This document shows, one piece after another, positions 19,194 through 28,994 of a stretch of DNA of 64,000 bases; the stretch's first letter is position 1, and each line of letters begins with the position of its first letter. The DNA is from Neobacillus novalis NBRC 102450 (GTDB lineage Bacteria > Bacillota > Bacilli > Bacillales > Cytobacillaceae). Made by a program: the position numbers and the translations under genes. A model generated the notes under the pieces. It worked only from the letters and a program-made list of their open reading frames with translations, ran no database searches and was not told the DNA's origin. The stretch spans positions 1 through 64,000 of the forward strand of contig NZ_BCVP01000030.1 of assembly GCF_001591805.1 (NCBI RefSeq). Direction: 5' to 3'.

Positions 19194-19907
19194 ATATTGT
19201 TTCCGGATTCGAAGTGCCTTAACTGTATCGTCGGTAATAATTGCCGTGCAATTAATCTTAAAGAAACGATGCATATCGGCATCTTTATTGACGGTATAGG
19301 GCCTTACGGCAATTCCATTTGCCATCGTATTAACGATGATCTTATCTGACATCGCAGAATGTTTTGGATGAATCCCTTTTGCTCTTATCGATTGTGAATA
19401 AATCCACGGCATATATATGCCTTCAATAAAAAGCGGAGCTGTTTCAATTTCCGGAGCCAGCCGATAACTGTAAACGATACTATAGTGATTAAAAGAGGAA
19501 ATAATAATCCGATTGGAGAGGCCGTAGCTTTGAACAAGATCAATGACCTTTTCTTCCATACCTTCATAAGGAAACAGACCGTTTTTCAGTTCAATATTAC
19601 ATAGAAGCTTGTTAGTCTTCATCCGTTCAAGGACTTCTGCCAGGGCTGGAATCGGCTCTTTTTTAACGCCTTTTTTATTGGCATTTAGTTTTCTAATTTC
19701 TTTATATAAAAAGTCTTTGACGAAACCATTACCGTTCGTTGTTCGGTCGACTTTTTCATCGTGAATAACAACTAGTTCACCATCTTTCGTCAATTGAACA
19801 TCGAGTTCGATCCCATCCGCTCCTGCCTTTTCTGCTTCACCAAAGGCACCCATTGTATTTTCAGCAAAAGAGACAGCGTAGCCGCGATGTGCAAAAATCT
19901 GCGTCAT
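19179..19907 (-). CDS. yqiK: glycerophosphodiester phosphodiesterase YqiK
   Basis: Hydrolyses glycerophosphodiesters to glycerol-3-phosphate and an alcohol. GDPD TIM-barrel motifs: the N-terminal IFAHRGYAVSFAENTMGAF with the catalytic HRG, and DGIELDVQLTKDGELVVIHD with the metal-binding Glu and Asp and the second catalytic His. The start at 19907 (MTQIFAHRG) has GGAAGTGA upstream; the frame runs on to 19991 but without a ribosome site. About 242 aa with no signal peptide, so probably cytoplasmic. It is divergent from the small yycC-like gene, only 37 bp away. Confidence 0.92.
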   Translation of the reverse strand: MTQIFAHRGYAVSFAENTMGAFGEAEKAGADGIELDVQLTKDGELVVIHDEKVDRTTNGNGFVKDFLYKEIRKLNANKKGVKKEPIPALAEVLERMKTNKLLCNIELKNGLFPYEGMEEKVIDLVQSYGLSNRIIISSFNHYSIVYSYRLAPEIETAPLFIEGIYMPWIYSQSIRAKGIHPKHSAMSDKIIVNTMANGIAVRPYTVNKDADMHRFFKINCTAIITDDTVKALRIRKQYEKRP

Positions 19908-19944
19908 TTTTTCACTTCCCAACTTTAGAATGGAGGACTTACAA

Positions 19945-20094
19945 TTGAAACCTTTACAATTATCACCCGAAACAGCAATCAAGCTTTCCAAAAAATTAAA
20001 AGTACCGATAGAACAGCTTATGCATATGCCCCAACATATTCTTATTCAAAAGATAATGGAATTGGAAAAGGAAAACAATAATTCTTCAAAATAA
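19945..20094 (+). CDS. yycC: YycC-like 49-aa protein
   Basis: A short gene starting with TTG eight bases after GGAGGA. It reads MKPLQLSPETAIKLSKKLKV and continues with PIEQLMHMPQHILIQKIMEL before a polar tail. This closely resembles the Bacillus YycC family (conserved LQ-SPETA-KL and EQLMHMPQHIL). The function of that family is unknown. It looks soluble and helical. The gene sits between yqiK and spo0A and ends in a terminator. The family assignment is from memory of the B. subtilis sequence. Confidence 0.85.
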   Translation: MKPLQLSPETAIKLSKKLKVPIEQLMHMPQHILIQKIMELEKENNNSSK

Positions 20095-20124
20095 AAAGCC
20101 TCATTGCTGAGGCCTTTTATTTTA
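20093..20124. terminator. terminator between yycC and spo0A
   Basis: AAAAAGCCTCA-TTGC-TGAGGCCTTTT stem with T-rich flanks on both strands. It lies between the convergent yycC and spo0A and can serve both. Confidence 0.7.
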
Positions 20125-20133
20125 TTCTTCCTT

Positions 20134-20925
20134 TCAAGAAGCCTTATGCTCAAGGCGTAATTTATCGGCGACCATGGCGATGAACTCCGAGTTGGTCGGT
20201 TTTGCTTTTGACATGCTGACAGTGTATCCAAAAAGGCTGGATATCGAGTCAATATTACCGCGGCTCCACGCTACCTCGATGGCGTGACGAATTGCACGCT
20301 CAACTCGGCTTGCTGTCGTGTTATACTTTTTGGCAATATCCGGATATAATACTTTCGTGATTGAGCCAAGAAGCTCGATATCGTTGTAAACCATTGAAAT
20401 GGCTTCACGCAAGTATAAATAGCCTTTAATATGCGCCGGAACACCAATTTCATGAATAATGCTCGTAATACTTGCATCTAAATTTTTTGGTTTTTGTTCC
20501 GATTGAGAACGATAGCTTGACGTCGAAGCCTTACGAGTAAACGAATTGCTATTGCCGCTGACTTGGCGGATATGATTCCCTAGATTCTCCATATCAAATG
20601 GTTTCAAAATAAAATAGGAAGCTCCAAGTTCAACTGCTTTTTTCGTCACATCTTCCTGCCCAAAAGCTGTCAGCATAATGACATTTGGCAGTGACCCTCT
20701 TTTTAACTCCCGTAGACGCTCAAGGACGGCCAAACCATCAAGATGGGGCATGATAATATCTAAAACAAGAACATCAGGGTCTACACTCCCTAACATGTCT
20801 AAACACTCCTGGCCATTATGAGCAATCCCAACCACTTCCATATCTTCTTGGGATGAAATATAATCCTCCAATAATCCAACTAGCTCCCTATTATCATCAA
20901 CGACGCAAACTTTTATTTTCTTCAA
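20134..20925 (-). CDS. spo0A: sporulation master regulator Spo0A
   Basis: Response regulator that starts sporulation. The N-terminal receiver domain has the acidic pocket Asp10/Asp11 and the phosphorylation site Asp56 ([14 protein letters not shown]). After a variable linker (about 125-150), the C-terminal Spo0A DNA-binding domain shows [17 protein letters not shown] and the recognition helix around [18 protein letters not shown]. The 263-aa length is close to the B. subtilis protein. It is preceded by a perfect sigma-H promoter and three 0A-box-like heptamers, supporting classical autoregulation. It follows spoIVB, as in other bacilli. Confidence 0.98.
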   Translation of the reverse strand: MKKIKVCVVDDNRELVGLLEDYISSQEDMEVVGIAHNGQECLDMLGSVDPDVLVLDIIMPHLDGLAVLERLRELKRGSLPNVIMLTAFGQEDVTKKAVELGASYFILKPFDMENLGNHIRQVSGNSNSFTRKASTSSYRSQSEQKPKNLDASITSIIHEIGVPAHIKGYLYLREAISMVYNDIELLGSITKVLYPDIAKKYNTTASRVERAIRHAIEVAWSRGNIDSISSLFGYTVSMSKAKPTNSEFIAMVADKLRLEHKAS

Positions 20926-21013
20926 TTCCTGTTCCTCCTCAAGTTCAACTCATCTCTATTTCATCTTAAATCGATAATCAGCTGTAATCTCTTAATTCTA
21001 TTCTAATTTACAA

Positions 21014-21040
21014 ATTCGACAACGCAACAAAAATTCCTCT
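21014..21040 (-). promoter_or_regulatory. sigma-H promoter of spo0A
   Basis: The minus strand reads AGAGGAATT (-35), 11 bases, GTCGAAT (-10), matching the sigma-H consensus RNAGGAWWW-N11/12-RNNGAAT at every fixed position. The predicted start is near 21006, giving a leader of about 80 bases. The -10 overlaps a 0A box (TGTCGAA, 21015-21021). Confidence 0.85.
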
Positions 21041-21103
21041 CATTTTTTTAATATTTCTTAAAATAGTGATAAAAACTTATCTTTTCTTGGTTTTTCTCTT
21101 CTT

Positions 21104-21151
21104 TTCGACGAAATTCGCTTTATTTCCAATATATCACTGGTTTTTGTCGAA
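21104..21151. promoter_or_regulatory. upstream 0A boxes of spo0A
   Basis: TGTCGAA at 21145-21151 on the plus strand is a perfect 0A box. CGTCGAA at 21104-21110 on the minus strand differs by one base. Together with the copy inside the sigma-H promoter, these fit Spo0A~P feedback on its own gene. Confidence 0.6.
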
Positions 21152-21164
21152 TATTCTTTTTACA

Positions 21165-21200
21165 TAAAAAAGCAAAATAGAGATTTTCCCCTATTTTGCT
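21165..21200 (-). terminator. terminator after spoIVB
   Basis: A 10-bp perfect stem, AGCAAAATAG/CTATTTTGCT, with a 10-base loop, followed by TTTTTTA on the minus strand, six bases past the spoIVB stop. Confidence 0.85.
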
Positions 21201-21206
21201 CAAAAG

Positions 21207-22505
21207 TTAGCTAGCCTTGCTTTTTGCTGTTTCGTATATGTTAATTCCAGCTTCATTCAGCATCCATTCTATATGCACCCCATAACCTGAGGTCGGATCA
21301 TTGACAAAGACATGTGTTACGGCTCCGATTAGCTTTCCATCTTGGATAATCGGACTTCCGCTCATCCCTTGAACAATTCCTCCTGTTTTTTCAAGGAGCC
21401 TAGGGTCGGTAACTTTTATGACCATCCCTTTAGTAGCTGGAAACTTTTGCGGAATTGTGCTTACAATTTCGATATTAAATTCTTCTACTCGGTCGTTATT
21501 CACCACTGTTAATATCTTTGCAGGTCCTTCTTTCACTTGATGAGATAACGCAATTGGCAATGGTTTATCCATAACGCCATTTTTTAATTCTTCATTTAAT
21601 TCTCCAAAAATTCCGAACGGACTATTCTTTTGAATATTCCCAACGATTTCACGGTCATTTGAGAAGCGGGCAAGCTTTTCACCGGGATCACCATTACTGC
21701 CTTTTTCAATGGACGTGACGGTTGACCGAACAATTTGGCCATCCTCGACCACAATTGGTTTTTTTGTATCCATGTCTGAAATGACATGCCCAAGGGCACC
21801 ATATTTTTTAGATTGAGGGTGAATGAAGGTCATTGTCCCAATCCCTGCAGCAGAATCCCTAATATATAAACCAAGCTTATAAGTGTTTTCCCCTTTATCT
21901 TTTAATGGGGTGAGTTTGGTGGATATCTTTCCACTTTCCCTGCTTATGGAGATATCGAGAGCTTTACCTGTTTGTCCTGCCGTTTGCACAAACGGAGCAA
22001 CATCGGTCATTTTTTCTATTTTACGGCCGTTAATTTCTGTAATAATATCCCCAATTTTTATTCCTGCAATTTCACCTGGGGACTTTTTTCCATCTGTTGT
22101 ATTGATTAAATGGTGGCCAACAACTAAGACACCAACCGTATTTAATTTGACACCTATTGATTGACCGCCTGGAATGACTCGAAAATCCTTTAAGACATGT
22201 ACATCGACCTTTTTTATTGGAATACCAGCAAATTCTAACAGCATTTCATTCTTGCCTTTTTCAGTTGCTTTTACTGTAACCGATTGTTTTTCCTGATCAA
22301 GCGTGTTTTTAGAATTGTGAGAATCAAAGGCGGCTGATACCGGGGCAGCCTTATTGAATGTGTAATCCTGTCCTTCAAAAACAGTAATCGTCTTGGGAAT
22401 ACTTAAATATTGACTCATAGGCTGAAAAAAAATAAGGCTAACTAATGAAACAAGGAGAATTCCACCAATAATTTTTCTAATTATCTCAAACCTCAAAATT
22501 TTCAC
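21207..22505 (-). CDS. spoIVB: SpoIVB intercompartmental signalling protease
   Basis: Serine peptidase secreted from the forespore that cleaves SpoIVFA and so activates pro-sigma-K processing. The 432-aa protein has an N-terminal membrane anchor (about 10-28), a PDZ domain ([20 protein letters not shown] into [17 protein letters not shown], about 110-200), and an S55 peptidase domain with the nucleophile in GMSGSPI (Ser384) and the catalytic His in [15 protein letters not shown]. Length and architecture match B. subtilis. It lies between recN and spo0A with terminators on each side. A sigma-G type promoter is expected upstream, but I could not place one. Confidence 0.97.
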   Translation of the reverse strand: MKILRFEIIRKIIGGILLVSLVSLIFFQPMSQYLSIPKTITVFEGQDYTFNKAAPVSAAFDSHNSKNTLDQEKQSVTVKATEKGKNEMLLEFAGIPIKKVDVHVLKDFRVIPGGQSIGVKLNTVGVLVVGHHLINTTDGKKSPGEIAGIKIGDIITEINGRKIEKMTDVAPFVQTAGQTGKALDISISRESGKISTKLTPLKDKGENTYKLGLYIRDSAAGIGTMTFIHPQSKKYGALGHVISDMDTKKPIVVEDGQIVRSTVTSIEKGSNGDPGEKLARFSNDREIVGNIQKNSPFGIFGELNEELKNGVMDKPLPIALSHQVKEGPAKILTVVNNDRVEEFNIEIVSTIPQKFPATKGMVIKVTDPRLLEKTGGIVQGMSGSPIIQDGKLIGAVTHVFVNDPTSGYGVHIEWMLNEAGINIYETAKSKAS

Positions 22506-22591
22506 TCTCCTCGCTTCTAGTTACTACAGTTAAAAATGGCTACATCTTTAATTTTGCCTCGTTCACAAGCATTTATAACTGGTATAAACAT

Positions 22592-22616
22592 AAAAAAGCT
22601 ACCCGAGATGGATAGC
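22592..22616 (-). terminator. terminator after recN
   Basis: The minus strand reads GCTATCC-atctc-GGGTAGC followed by TTTTTT, in the 164-bp gap between recN and spoIVB. Confidence 0.75.
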
Positions 22617-22669
22617 ATTACAATTTTTTCCGAATTAATGGGCGGTAAGACCTCTAAATGATTGAAATT

Positions 22670-24358
22670 TCACCTTATTTTATTTTCTGCTGCTAAATTT
22701 AATAATTCCTCTGCATGTTGTTTGGTAAGTTCGGTAATTTCCGCCCCGGAAATCATCCGGCCAATTTCTTTAATTTTATCTGCTAAAGACAATGGAGTAA
22801 CCGAAGTTGTCGTTCTGCCGCCTTTAATCGTCTTTGAAATAAATAAATGAGTATCTGCCATAGCTGCCACCTGTGGTAAATGAGAAATACATAACACCTG
22901 GGAATCTATCGCAACTTTATAAATTTTTTCCGCAATTGACTGGGCAACTCTCCCGCTCACACCCGTATCTACCTCATCGAAAATGATCGAAGTCACACCT
23001 TGATGCTTGGAAAAAATACTCTTTAGAGCTAGCATGATCCGTGATAACTCACCTCCAGAAGCGACTTTCGATAAAGGCTTCAACGGTTCTCCCGGGTTGG
23101 TTGAAATATAAAACTCTACATGGTCAACGCCATTTTTTGAAAAATGCTGAATGTCGGATTCAAAACGAATTTCAAAAACGGTTTTCGCCATATATAATTC
23201 CTTCAATTCTTTATGTATTAATCGTGTTAGCTTTTCAGCCCATTTGTGACGAAGTTCAGTTAATTGCTTGGCTTCAAGAACTAAGTCTTTTCTAATCGAG
23301 GTTAATTCTTTTTCCAATTCAGCTATATGTGTTTCTTTGTTTTGGAGCGTTTCAATTTCTTCTTCGATTTTCGCTGCATATTCTACTATTTCATCGATTG
23401 TTTTGCCGTATTTCCGTTTAAGCTGGTTAATTTCATTTAAACGGTTTTCAATTTCATTTAGCCGTTCCGGATCGTATTCTAACGCATCCAATTCACTTCT
23501 TAATGAACTTGCTGCATCCTCTAACAGATAAAAACTATTTGATACGGAATCAAAAATTCCTTTATAGCTTGAATCAAGCGCTGCAGCATCTTCGAGGTAC
23601 CCCATAACCATGCCAATCCAATCAAGCCCTTTTTGGTCTCCATTTAACGCGGCATAACCTGATTGAATCGCTTCAAATACTCTTTCAAAATTCCCCAATT
23701 TTCTTTTTTCCTCAAAAAGCACTTCATCTTCATGAAGTTTTAATTCAGCCTTTTGAATTTCATCTAATTGAAATTGAATTAAATCAAGGCGGTGGGCCGT
23801 CTGCTGATCATTTTCACTTAAAGTTTTTAGCTTATGTAAAGTCTGTTCGTAACGCCGAAATACTTGCAGGTATTCAGATTCCGAGGCTAAGATTTCTTCC
23901 GAACCGAATTGATCAAGCAATTGTAAATGTTTGGTCTCATCCATCAATTCCTGATGTTCATGCTGACCATGAATATCCACAAGGGTTCGTCCAATTTCCC
24001 GAAGTGTTGATATCGTTACAAGCTTTCCGTTTATACGGCAAACGCTTTTTCCTGTTCGGGAAATACCGCGCCGTAATACAACCATTTCTTCTTCAATATC
24101 GATCCCAAAGTCTAAAGCTTTCTTAATCACAGGATGGTCTGGATCATCAAGTTGGAATAATCCTTCTATTTCTGCCTTTTCCTCTCCATGACGGACAAAC
24201 TCTGCTGAACCTCTGCCACCTGTAAGTAAATGAATGGCATCAATAATAATCGATTTACCTGCACCTGTTTCCCCTGTAAGAACAGTTAATCCCTTTTTAA
24301 AAGAGATAGAAAGGGCTTCAATTATGGCGAAATTTTTTATTGACAATTCTGCTAACAA
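22670..24358 (-). CDS. recN: DNA repair ATPase RecN
   Basis: SMC-like ATPase recruited early to double-strand breaks. Walker A GETGAGKS (29-36), a long central coiled coil (about 150-370), the ABC-type signature VASGGELSRIMLALK and Walker B SIIFDEVDTGVSG. Start: a TTG at 24358 with GGGGGAG six bases upstream gives MLAELSIKNFAIIE, the family N-terminus. An upstream TTG at 24373 falls in the Shine-Dalgarno sequence. About 562 aa, slightly shorter than B. subtilis RecN. It follows argR by 15 bp, so the two are probably one unit. Confidence 0.95.
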   Translation of the reverse strand: MLAELSIKNFAIIEALSISFKKGLTVLTGETGAGKSIIIDAIHLLTGGRGSAEFVRHGEEKAEIEGLFQLDDPDHPVIKKALDFGIDIEEEMVVLRRGISRTGKSVCRINGKLVTISTLREIGRTLVDIHGQHEHQELMDETKHLQLLDQFGSEEILASESEYLQVFRRYEQTLHKLKTLSENDQQTAHRLDLIQFQLDEIQKAELKLHEDEVLFEEKRKLGNFERVFEAIQSGYAALNGDQKGLDWIGMVMGYLEDAAALDSSYKGIFDSVSNSFYLLEDAASSLRSELDALEYDPERLNEIENRLNEINQLKRKYGKTIDEIVEYAAKIEEEIETLQNKETHIAELEKELTSIRKDLVLEAKQLTELRHKWAEKLTRLIHKELKELYMAKTVFEIRFESDIQHFSKNGVDHVEFYISTNPGEPLKPLSKVASGGELSRIMLALKSIFSKHQGVTSIIFDEVDTGVSGRVAQSIAEKIYKVAIDSQVLCISHLPQVAAMADTHLFISKTIKGGRTTTSVTPLSLADKIKEIGRMISGAEITELTKQHAEELLNLAAENKIR

Positions 24359-24373
24359 GGAACTCTCCCCCAA

Positions 24374-24823
24374 TTACAGCATATCTAGGAATCGATTGGT
24401 AACGACTTCTGTATCCTCCGGTGTGCGACAAATAATTAATATCGTATCGTCACCACAAATCGTTCCTAATATTTCTTCCCAATCAAGATGATCGATAAGC
24501 GCACCAATGGCCATCGCATTACCGGGCAAGCACTTCATGACTAATAAATGCCCCGCTGAATCAATTCTGACAAACGCGTCGACTAATGAACGTTTTAGTT
24601 TTTGCAATGGATTAAATCTTTGGTCTGCCGGCAGACTGTATTTATAACGGCCATCAAGTAATGGTACTTTAACCAAGTGTAATTCTTTTATATCGCGTGA
24701 AACCGTGGCTTGGGTCACATTATAGCCGGCACTTTTGAGCTCATCAACAAGCTCATCCTGTGTCTCAATATCATTGCCGGCAATAATCTCTCTTATTTTT
24801 ATAAGACGCTGCCCTTTATTCAT
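24374..24823 (-). CDS. argR: arginine repressor ArgR/AhrC
   Basis: Arginine-dependent hexameric regulator of arginine synthesis and breakdown. N-terminal winged helix (about 1-70, [20 protein letters not shown]) and C-terminal arginine-binding/oligomerisation domain with [14 protein letters not shown]. The start at 24823 ([14 protein letters not shown]) has AGGGGTGA just upstream and gives 149 aa, equal to B. subtilis AhrC. The open frame to 24886 lacks a ribosome site. ARG-box-like sequences upstream of artP in this window are plausible targets. Confidence 0.96.
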   Translation of the reverse strand: MNKGQRLIKIREIIAGNDIETQDELVDELKSAGYNVTQATVSRDIKELHLVKVPLLDGRYKYSLPADQRFNPLQKLKRSLVDAFVRIDSAGHLLVMKCLPGNAMAIGALIDHLDWEEILGTICGDDTILIICRTPEDTEVVTNRFLDML

Positions 24824-24942
24824 TTTTTCACCCCTAGTTGTTAAAAACATTAGAGTATTTTGTACTAAAATGTCGTATCTACCCATATGTTAGCCCATTT
24901 TTATTACCTTGTACATTTATTCTTTTAAAATAAATCGAATAA

Positions 24943-24966
24943 AAGGATAGGCATCAGCCTATCCTT
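24943..24966 (-). terminator. terminator after yqxC
   Basis: A 10-bp perfect stem, AAGGATAGGC/GCCTATCCTT, with a 4-base loop, overlapping the yqxC stop and followed by TTTTATTC on the minus strand. It divides the xse-isp-dxs-yqxC unit from argR-recN. Confidence 0.8.
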
Positions 24967-25798
24967 AGTATTCTTTCTTTGTATGAAATTCATTATGTGC
25001 TTCCTTAACTACGTCCGTAGGACTAACAGGGAGCTGAATGACGCCTGATTTCCGTTCACCTTCCCATTTAAGGTGAAGTAAAAATTCAATATTCCCATCA
25101 CCGCCTGTGATTGGCGAAAAGGATAGATCTTCGACAAGGAATCCTTGTTGAACGGAAAAATTAATGATTTTATCGATTACCTGTAAATGTACTTTTTCAT
25201 CACGCACAATGCCTTTTTTACCAACCTGGTCTCGTCCAGCCTCGAACTGTGGCTTAATAAGGGCAATAATATCACTTCCAGGGACAAGAAGTGTTTTTAA
25301 CACAGGCAAAATTAAGGTTAGCGAGATGAATGATACATCAATTGAAGCGAAATTTGGCATTTCACCGGTTAAATCAGCAGGTGTTACATAGCGAAAGTTA
25401 GTCCTCTCCATCACCACAACTCGTTCGTCCTGCCTTAGCTTCCACGCAAGCTGATTGTAGCCAACATCGAGGGCATAGGACATTTTCGCGCCATTTTGCA
25501 GTGCGCAATCGGTAAATCCGCCGGTGGAAGCCCCAATATCTACTAACACTTTATCAAGGACACTGACATTAAATATTTTCAGCGCCTTCTCAAGCTTTAA
25601 GCCCCCGCGGCTGACATACTGGAGCATTTTCCCCTTTATGTTTAGCGGGATATCAATCTTGACTTTTTCTCCAGGTTTATCGAGCCGTTCTTCATTTGTA
25701 TAAACCAGACCCGCCATGATGGTTCTTTTAGCTTTTTCCCTTGTTTCTATTAAACCTCGTTCCACGAGTAAAACATCTAAACGTTCTTTATTTTTCAT
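24965..25798 (-). CDS. yqxC: TlyA-family 2'-O-methyltransferase YqxC
   Basis: Predicted rRNA 2'-O-methyltransferase of the TlyA/hemolysin A family. An N-terminal S4 RNA-binding domain (RLDVLLVERGLIETREKAKR) precedes an FtsJ-type SAM methyltransferase domain with VDIGASTGGFTDCAL and the later DVSFISLTLILP. The 277-aa length is normal. It follows dxs by three bases, so the two are coupled. The rRNA target and any effect on capreomycin sensitivity are known only for mycobacterial TlyA. Confidence 0.93.
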   Translation of the reverse strand: MKNKERLDVLLVERGLIETREKAKRTIMAGLVYTNEERLDKPGEKVKIDIPLNIKGKMLQYVSRGGLKLEKALKIFNVSVLDKVLVDIGASTGGFTDCALQNGAKMSYALDVGYNQLAWKLRQDERVVVMERTNFRYVTPADLTGEMPNFASIDVSFISLTLILPVLKTLLVPGSDIIALIKPQFEAGRDQVGKKGIVRDEKVHLQVIDKIINFSVQQGFLVEDLSFSPITGGDGNIEFLLHLKWEGERKSGVIQLPVSPTDVVKEAHNEFHTKKEY

Positions 25799-25801
25799 AA
25801 G

Positions 25802-27697
25802 TTAAGCCCTTTGTTGTTTTTTCCTTGCCAGTTTTGAAATTCTCTTGATCACTCCGTCAGTCGTTAGCCCAATCTCTTCAAGGAGGGAGCCGACATCCCC
25901 ATGTTCAATAAATTGGTCAGGAATTCCAAGTCTGTCAATTTGAGCATGGTAAAAGCCGTGATCATGTGCATATTCAAGAACAGCACTTCCAAATCCGCCT
26001 TGCAATACCGCTTCCTCGATGGTTAGGAGCGGGATGTTAGTTTCTAATAACTTCGTTAGCATCTTTTCATCCAACGGCTTAATAAACCGGGCATTGACCA
26101 CTCTCACGGAGATTCCTTGCTTTTCAAGGGTCATCGCCGCATCAATAGCCATCGGAATCGTCGTTCCAAAAGTTAGAATGGCTGCGTCCTCGCCTTCTTT
26201 GATAACCTCCCACGTCCCAATAGGAATGCTCTGGAATTTCTCATCCATTGGTACACCGATTCCATTGCCGCGCGGGAATCTCATCGCAATGGGCCCATCG
26301 TCATAATTCAATGCCGTATAAACCATATGCTGGCCTTCATTTTCATCCTTCGGCATCATTAGGACCATGTTTGGTATATGTCTTAAAAAGGAAATATCGA
26401 AAACCCCTTGATGTGTTTCACCATCTGCACCAACTAAACCGGCACGGTCGATTCCAATAAATACATTTAAGTTCTGCCGGCAAATATCATGAACAACCTG
26501 GTCATAGGCCCGCTGCAAGAAAGTCGAGTAAATCGCTAAAAAAGGTTTCATATTTTGCGTCGCTAATCCTGCTGCTACTGTTGCCGCATGCTGCTCAGCG
26601 ATTCCGACGTCATACATTCGTTCGGGAAACTCGCTGGCAAAGCCTTCTAGCTTTGAGCCAACTGGCATCGCTGGTGTAATCGCCACAATTCGTTCATCCT
26701 CGCGCGCGAGCTTGCGAACGGTTTCGCTGACTAAGCTGCTCCACGCTGGCGGCTGCTTTTTATTTGGCTTTACAAAGGCACCGGTGTCCATCTTATATGG
26801 ACCTGTACCGTGCCATGTACCTGTTTTATCCGTTTCAGCCGGTTGAAACCCTTTTCCCTTTTTCGTAATGACATGAAGGAGGACGGGTCCGGCGGTCTTT
26901 TTAGCATAACTAAGGTGCTCAAATAAATCGTCAAAATTATGACCATCAATCGGGCCTAAATAGGTGAAACCTAGCTCTTCAAAAAACATACCTGAAACGA
27001 ATAGATATTTAAGACTGTCCTTTATCCGTTCCGCAGTTGCTGCAAGTTTACCGCCAACAGCAGGCACCTTTTTCAACAGGACTTCTAGTTCATCTTTCAC
27101 CCATTGATATTTTCCAGCTGTTCGCAATTGACCGAGAATATTATGAAGAGCCCCAACGTTTGGAGCAATCGACATTTCATTATCATTTAAAATCACAATC
27201 ATGTCTTTTTTCTCATGGCCAATATGATTTAAGGCTTCTAGAGCCATTCCGCCTGTTAAGGCACCATCGCCAATAACCGGTACAACGAAGGATTTTTCTT
27301 TTTTTAAGTCCCTGGCAATCGCCATCCCCATCGCTGCAGAAAGCGAGGTGGAGCTGTGCCCTGTCTCCCATACATCATGCTCGCTTTCAATTCGTTTCGG
27401 AAAACCGCACAAGCCTTTGAATTGTCTTAGTGTATCAAATTCACGCGCTCTGCCAGTTAAAATTTTATGGACATAGGACTGATGCCCGACATCCCAAATA
27501 ATTTTATCCTTTGGACTATTAAAACATTTATGTAAAGCTAGAGTTAATTCAACAACACCTAAATTCGGTCCAATATGGCCTCCGGTTACGGATAGCTTTT
27601 CAATCAAGAATTGGCGAATATCCTGACTTAAAGCCTCCAGTTCTTTATTCGACATTCCTTTTAAAAAGGACGGGTCTTTTATTGCTAACAGATCCAT
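25802..27697 (-). CDS. dxs: 1-deoxy-D-xylulose-5-phosphate synthase
   Basis: Condenses pyruvate and glyceraldehyde-3-phosphate, the first step of the MEP isoprenoid pathway. Transketolase-like enzyme with the ThDP motif [19 protein letters not shown] ending [12 protein letters not shown], the central pyrimidine domain ([17 protein letters not shown]) and the C-terminal transketolase domain. The start [14 protein letters not shown] at 27697 matches the family; the frame continues upstream without a good ribosome site. About 631 aa. It lies between ispA and yqxC, as in B. subtilis, linking MEP flux to farnesyl diphosphate synthesis next door. Confidence 0.96.
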   Translation of the reverse strand: MDLLAIKDPSFLKGMSNKELEALSQDIRQFLIEKLSVTGGHIGPNLGVVELTLALHKCFNSPKDKIIWDVGHQSYVHKILTGRAREFDTLRQFKGLCGFPKRIESEHDVWETGHSSTSLSAAMGMAIARDLKKEKSFVVPVIGDGALTGGMALEALNHIGHEKKDMIVILNDNEMSIAPNVGALHNILGQLRTAGKYQWVKDELEVLLKKVPAVGGKLAATAERIKDSLKYLFVSGMFFEELGFTYLGPIDGHNFDDLFEHLSYAKKTAGPVLLHVITKKGKGFQPAETDKTGTWHGTGPYKMDTGAFVKPNKKQPPAWSSLVSETVRKLAREDERIVAITPAMPVGSKLEGFASEFPERMYDVGIAEQHAATVAAGLATQNMKPFLAIYSTFLQRAYDQVVHDICRQNLNVFIGIDRAGLVGADGETHQGVFDISFLRHIPNMVLMMPKDENEGQHMVYTALNYDDGPIAMRFPRGNGIGVPMDEKFQSIPIGTWEVIKEGEDAAILTFGTTIPMAIDAAMTLEKQGISVRVVNARFIKPLDEKMLTKLLETNIPLLTIEEAVLQGGFGSAVLEYAHDHGFYHAQIDRLGIPDQFIEHGDVGSLLEEIGLTTDGVIKRISKLARKKQQRA

Positions 27698-27863
27698 TTT
27701 TGGACCACTCACTTTCATACTTTTTCTGAAAAAATAGCCGCTAACACAGGTAGTGATAACGGCATTTGTCAACGTTTTCTACATTGAAAACTATTATAAC
27801 ACACTTCATTCATTGCCTCAAATTCCCTTTATGATAAAGGAAGGAGCGCCGTAAAACCTGTTT

Positions 27864-28757
27864 TTAATGGTCTCTTGATGCAATTAAATCCGTTATTTCC
27901 TCTAAGAGGTTTGTATGTAAACCTGTCTTTTTTAGATGTACTTTCGCTTGGTTTATTTGCTTATCCAATGCTTCTTTTGCACCTTCCAAAGATAGTAATT
28001 GGGGATACGTACTTTTATGATTTACTGTATCACTGCCAACAGTCTTGCCAATTAATTGTTGATTGCCAACTAAATCAAGAATATCATCCTGGATTTGAAA
28101 AGCAATACCAAGGTGGTGCGCAAAGGCAGAAAGGTGTTCTAATTGGCTCTCCGTTGCACCTGCCAAGATCGCCCCTGCTAACACACTAAACCTGAGCAGC
28201 TTGCCTGTCTTATGAATATGAATATACTCAAGCTCCTGAAGGGTTAAAGACTTCCCTTCGCCTTCCATATCTGCCACCTGGCCGCCAACCATTCCTTCAC
28301 TCCCGGCTGCTTTTGCCATTTCAATGATTACCTTTAGCAATGTGTCAGGAGAAGCGAAATCAGACGAGATTTTCCCAATAACTTCAAAACTATAGGTTAA
28401 TAAGGCATCGCCGGCCAATACGGCTATCGCATCACCAAAGACTTTGTGATTGGTCGGCTTTCCACGACGTAAATCGTCATTATCCATACTAGGTAAGTCA
28501 TCATGGATTAAGGAATAGGTATGGATCATCTCAACTGCTGCAGCTGCAAACAGCCCTTTTTTCGGATCTACGCTATAGGCGTCCAATGTCGCAAATAATA
28601 ATAATGGACGAATTCTCTTGCCGCCTGCTTCAAGGGAATAGATCATCGATTCTTTAATAATAGGTGGAGCAATGAGCTTATCAACCAGCTTCCGCAGCTC
28701 TGTTTCAAGCAGTTGTTTATATTCTTCGGCAAATGCGTCTAGTAACCTGGTTTCCAA
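27864..28757 (-). CDS. ispA: farnesyl diphosphate synthase
   Basis: Chain-elongating prenyltransferase making C15 farnesyl diphosphate from IPP and DMAPP. First aspartate-rich motif DDLPSMDNDD near residues 86-95 and second QDDILD near 221-226. The GGKRIRP substrate motif is at 45-51. The 297-aa length is typical. It lies 3 bp after xseB and about 166 bp before dxs. The intervening stretch holds no gene. Confidence 0.95.
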   Translation of the reverse strand: METRLLDAFAEEYKQLLETELRKLVDKLIAPPIIKESMIYSLEAGGKRIRPLLLFATLDAYSVDPKKGLFAAAAVEMIHTYSLIHDDLPSMDNDDLRRGKPTNHKVFGDAIAVLAGDALLTYSFEVIGKISSDFASPDTLLKVIIEMAKAAGSEGMVGGQVADMEGEGKSLTLQELEYIHIHKTGKLLRFSVLAGAILAGATESQLEHLSAFAHHLGIAFQIQDDILDLVGNQQLIGKTVGSDTVNHKSTYPQLLSLEGAKEALDKQINQAKVHLKKTGLHTNLLEEITDLIASRDH

Positions 28758-28760
28758 GTT

Positions 28761-28994
28761 TTATTCCTCCTCATCAATCGAAAAGTTCTCCTTTCGCCCA
28801 TCCTCCGTTATAATTTGAGTCAGTTGCTCTTCAACACTTTTCAATTTATCATGACAAATTTTAGATAATTCCATACCTTCTTTATAAAAAGTAATCGCTT
28901 CTTCTAATGGAACATCTCCTTCTTCAAGCTTATCGACAATTTGTTCCAGTTTCGTCATGGCGTCTTCAAAAGATAATTTCTTTTCATTCGTCAC
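28761..28994 (-). CDS. xseB: exodeoxyribonuclease VII small subunit
   Basis: Small helical subunit of exonuclease VII. The 77-aa protein shows the family core [20 protein letters not shown] then [18 protein letters not shown]. It overlaps the end of xseA by 11 bp, so the large and small subunits are translationally coupled, and ispA starts 3 bp after its stop. Confidence 0.95.
   Translation of the reverse strand: MTNEKKLSFEDAMTKLEQIVDKLEEGDVPLEEAITFYKEGMELSKICHDKLKSVEEQLTQIITEDGRKENFSIDEEE

Noticed and set aside
27775-27863. Possible hairpin (CTTTA..TAAAG) between ispA and dxs as a terminator
   Set aside because: The stem is short and lacks a T-run on the minus strand; read-through to dxs is more likely.
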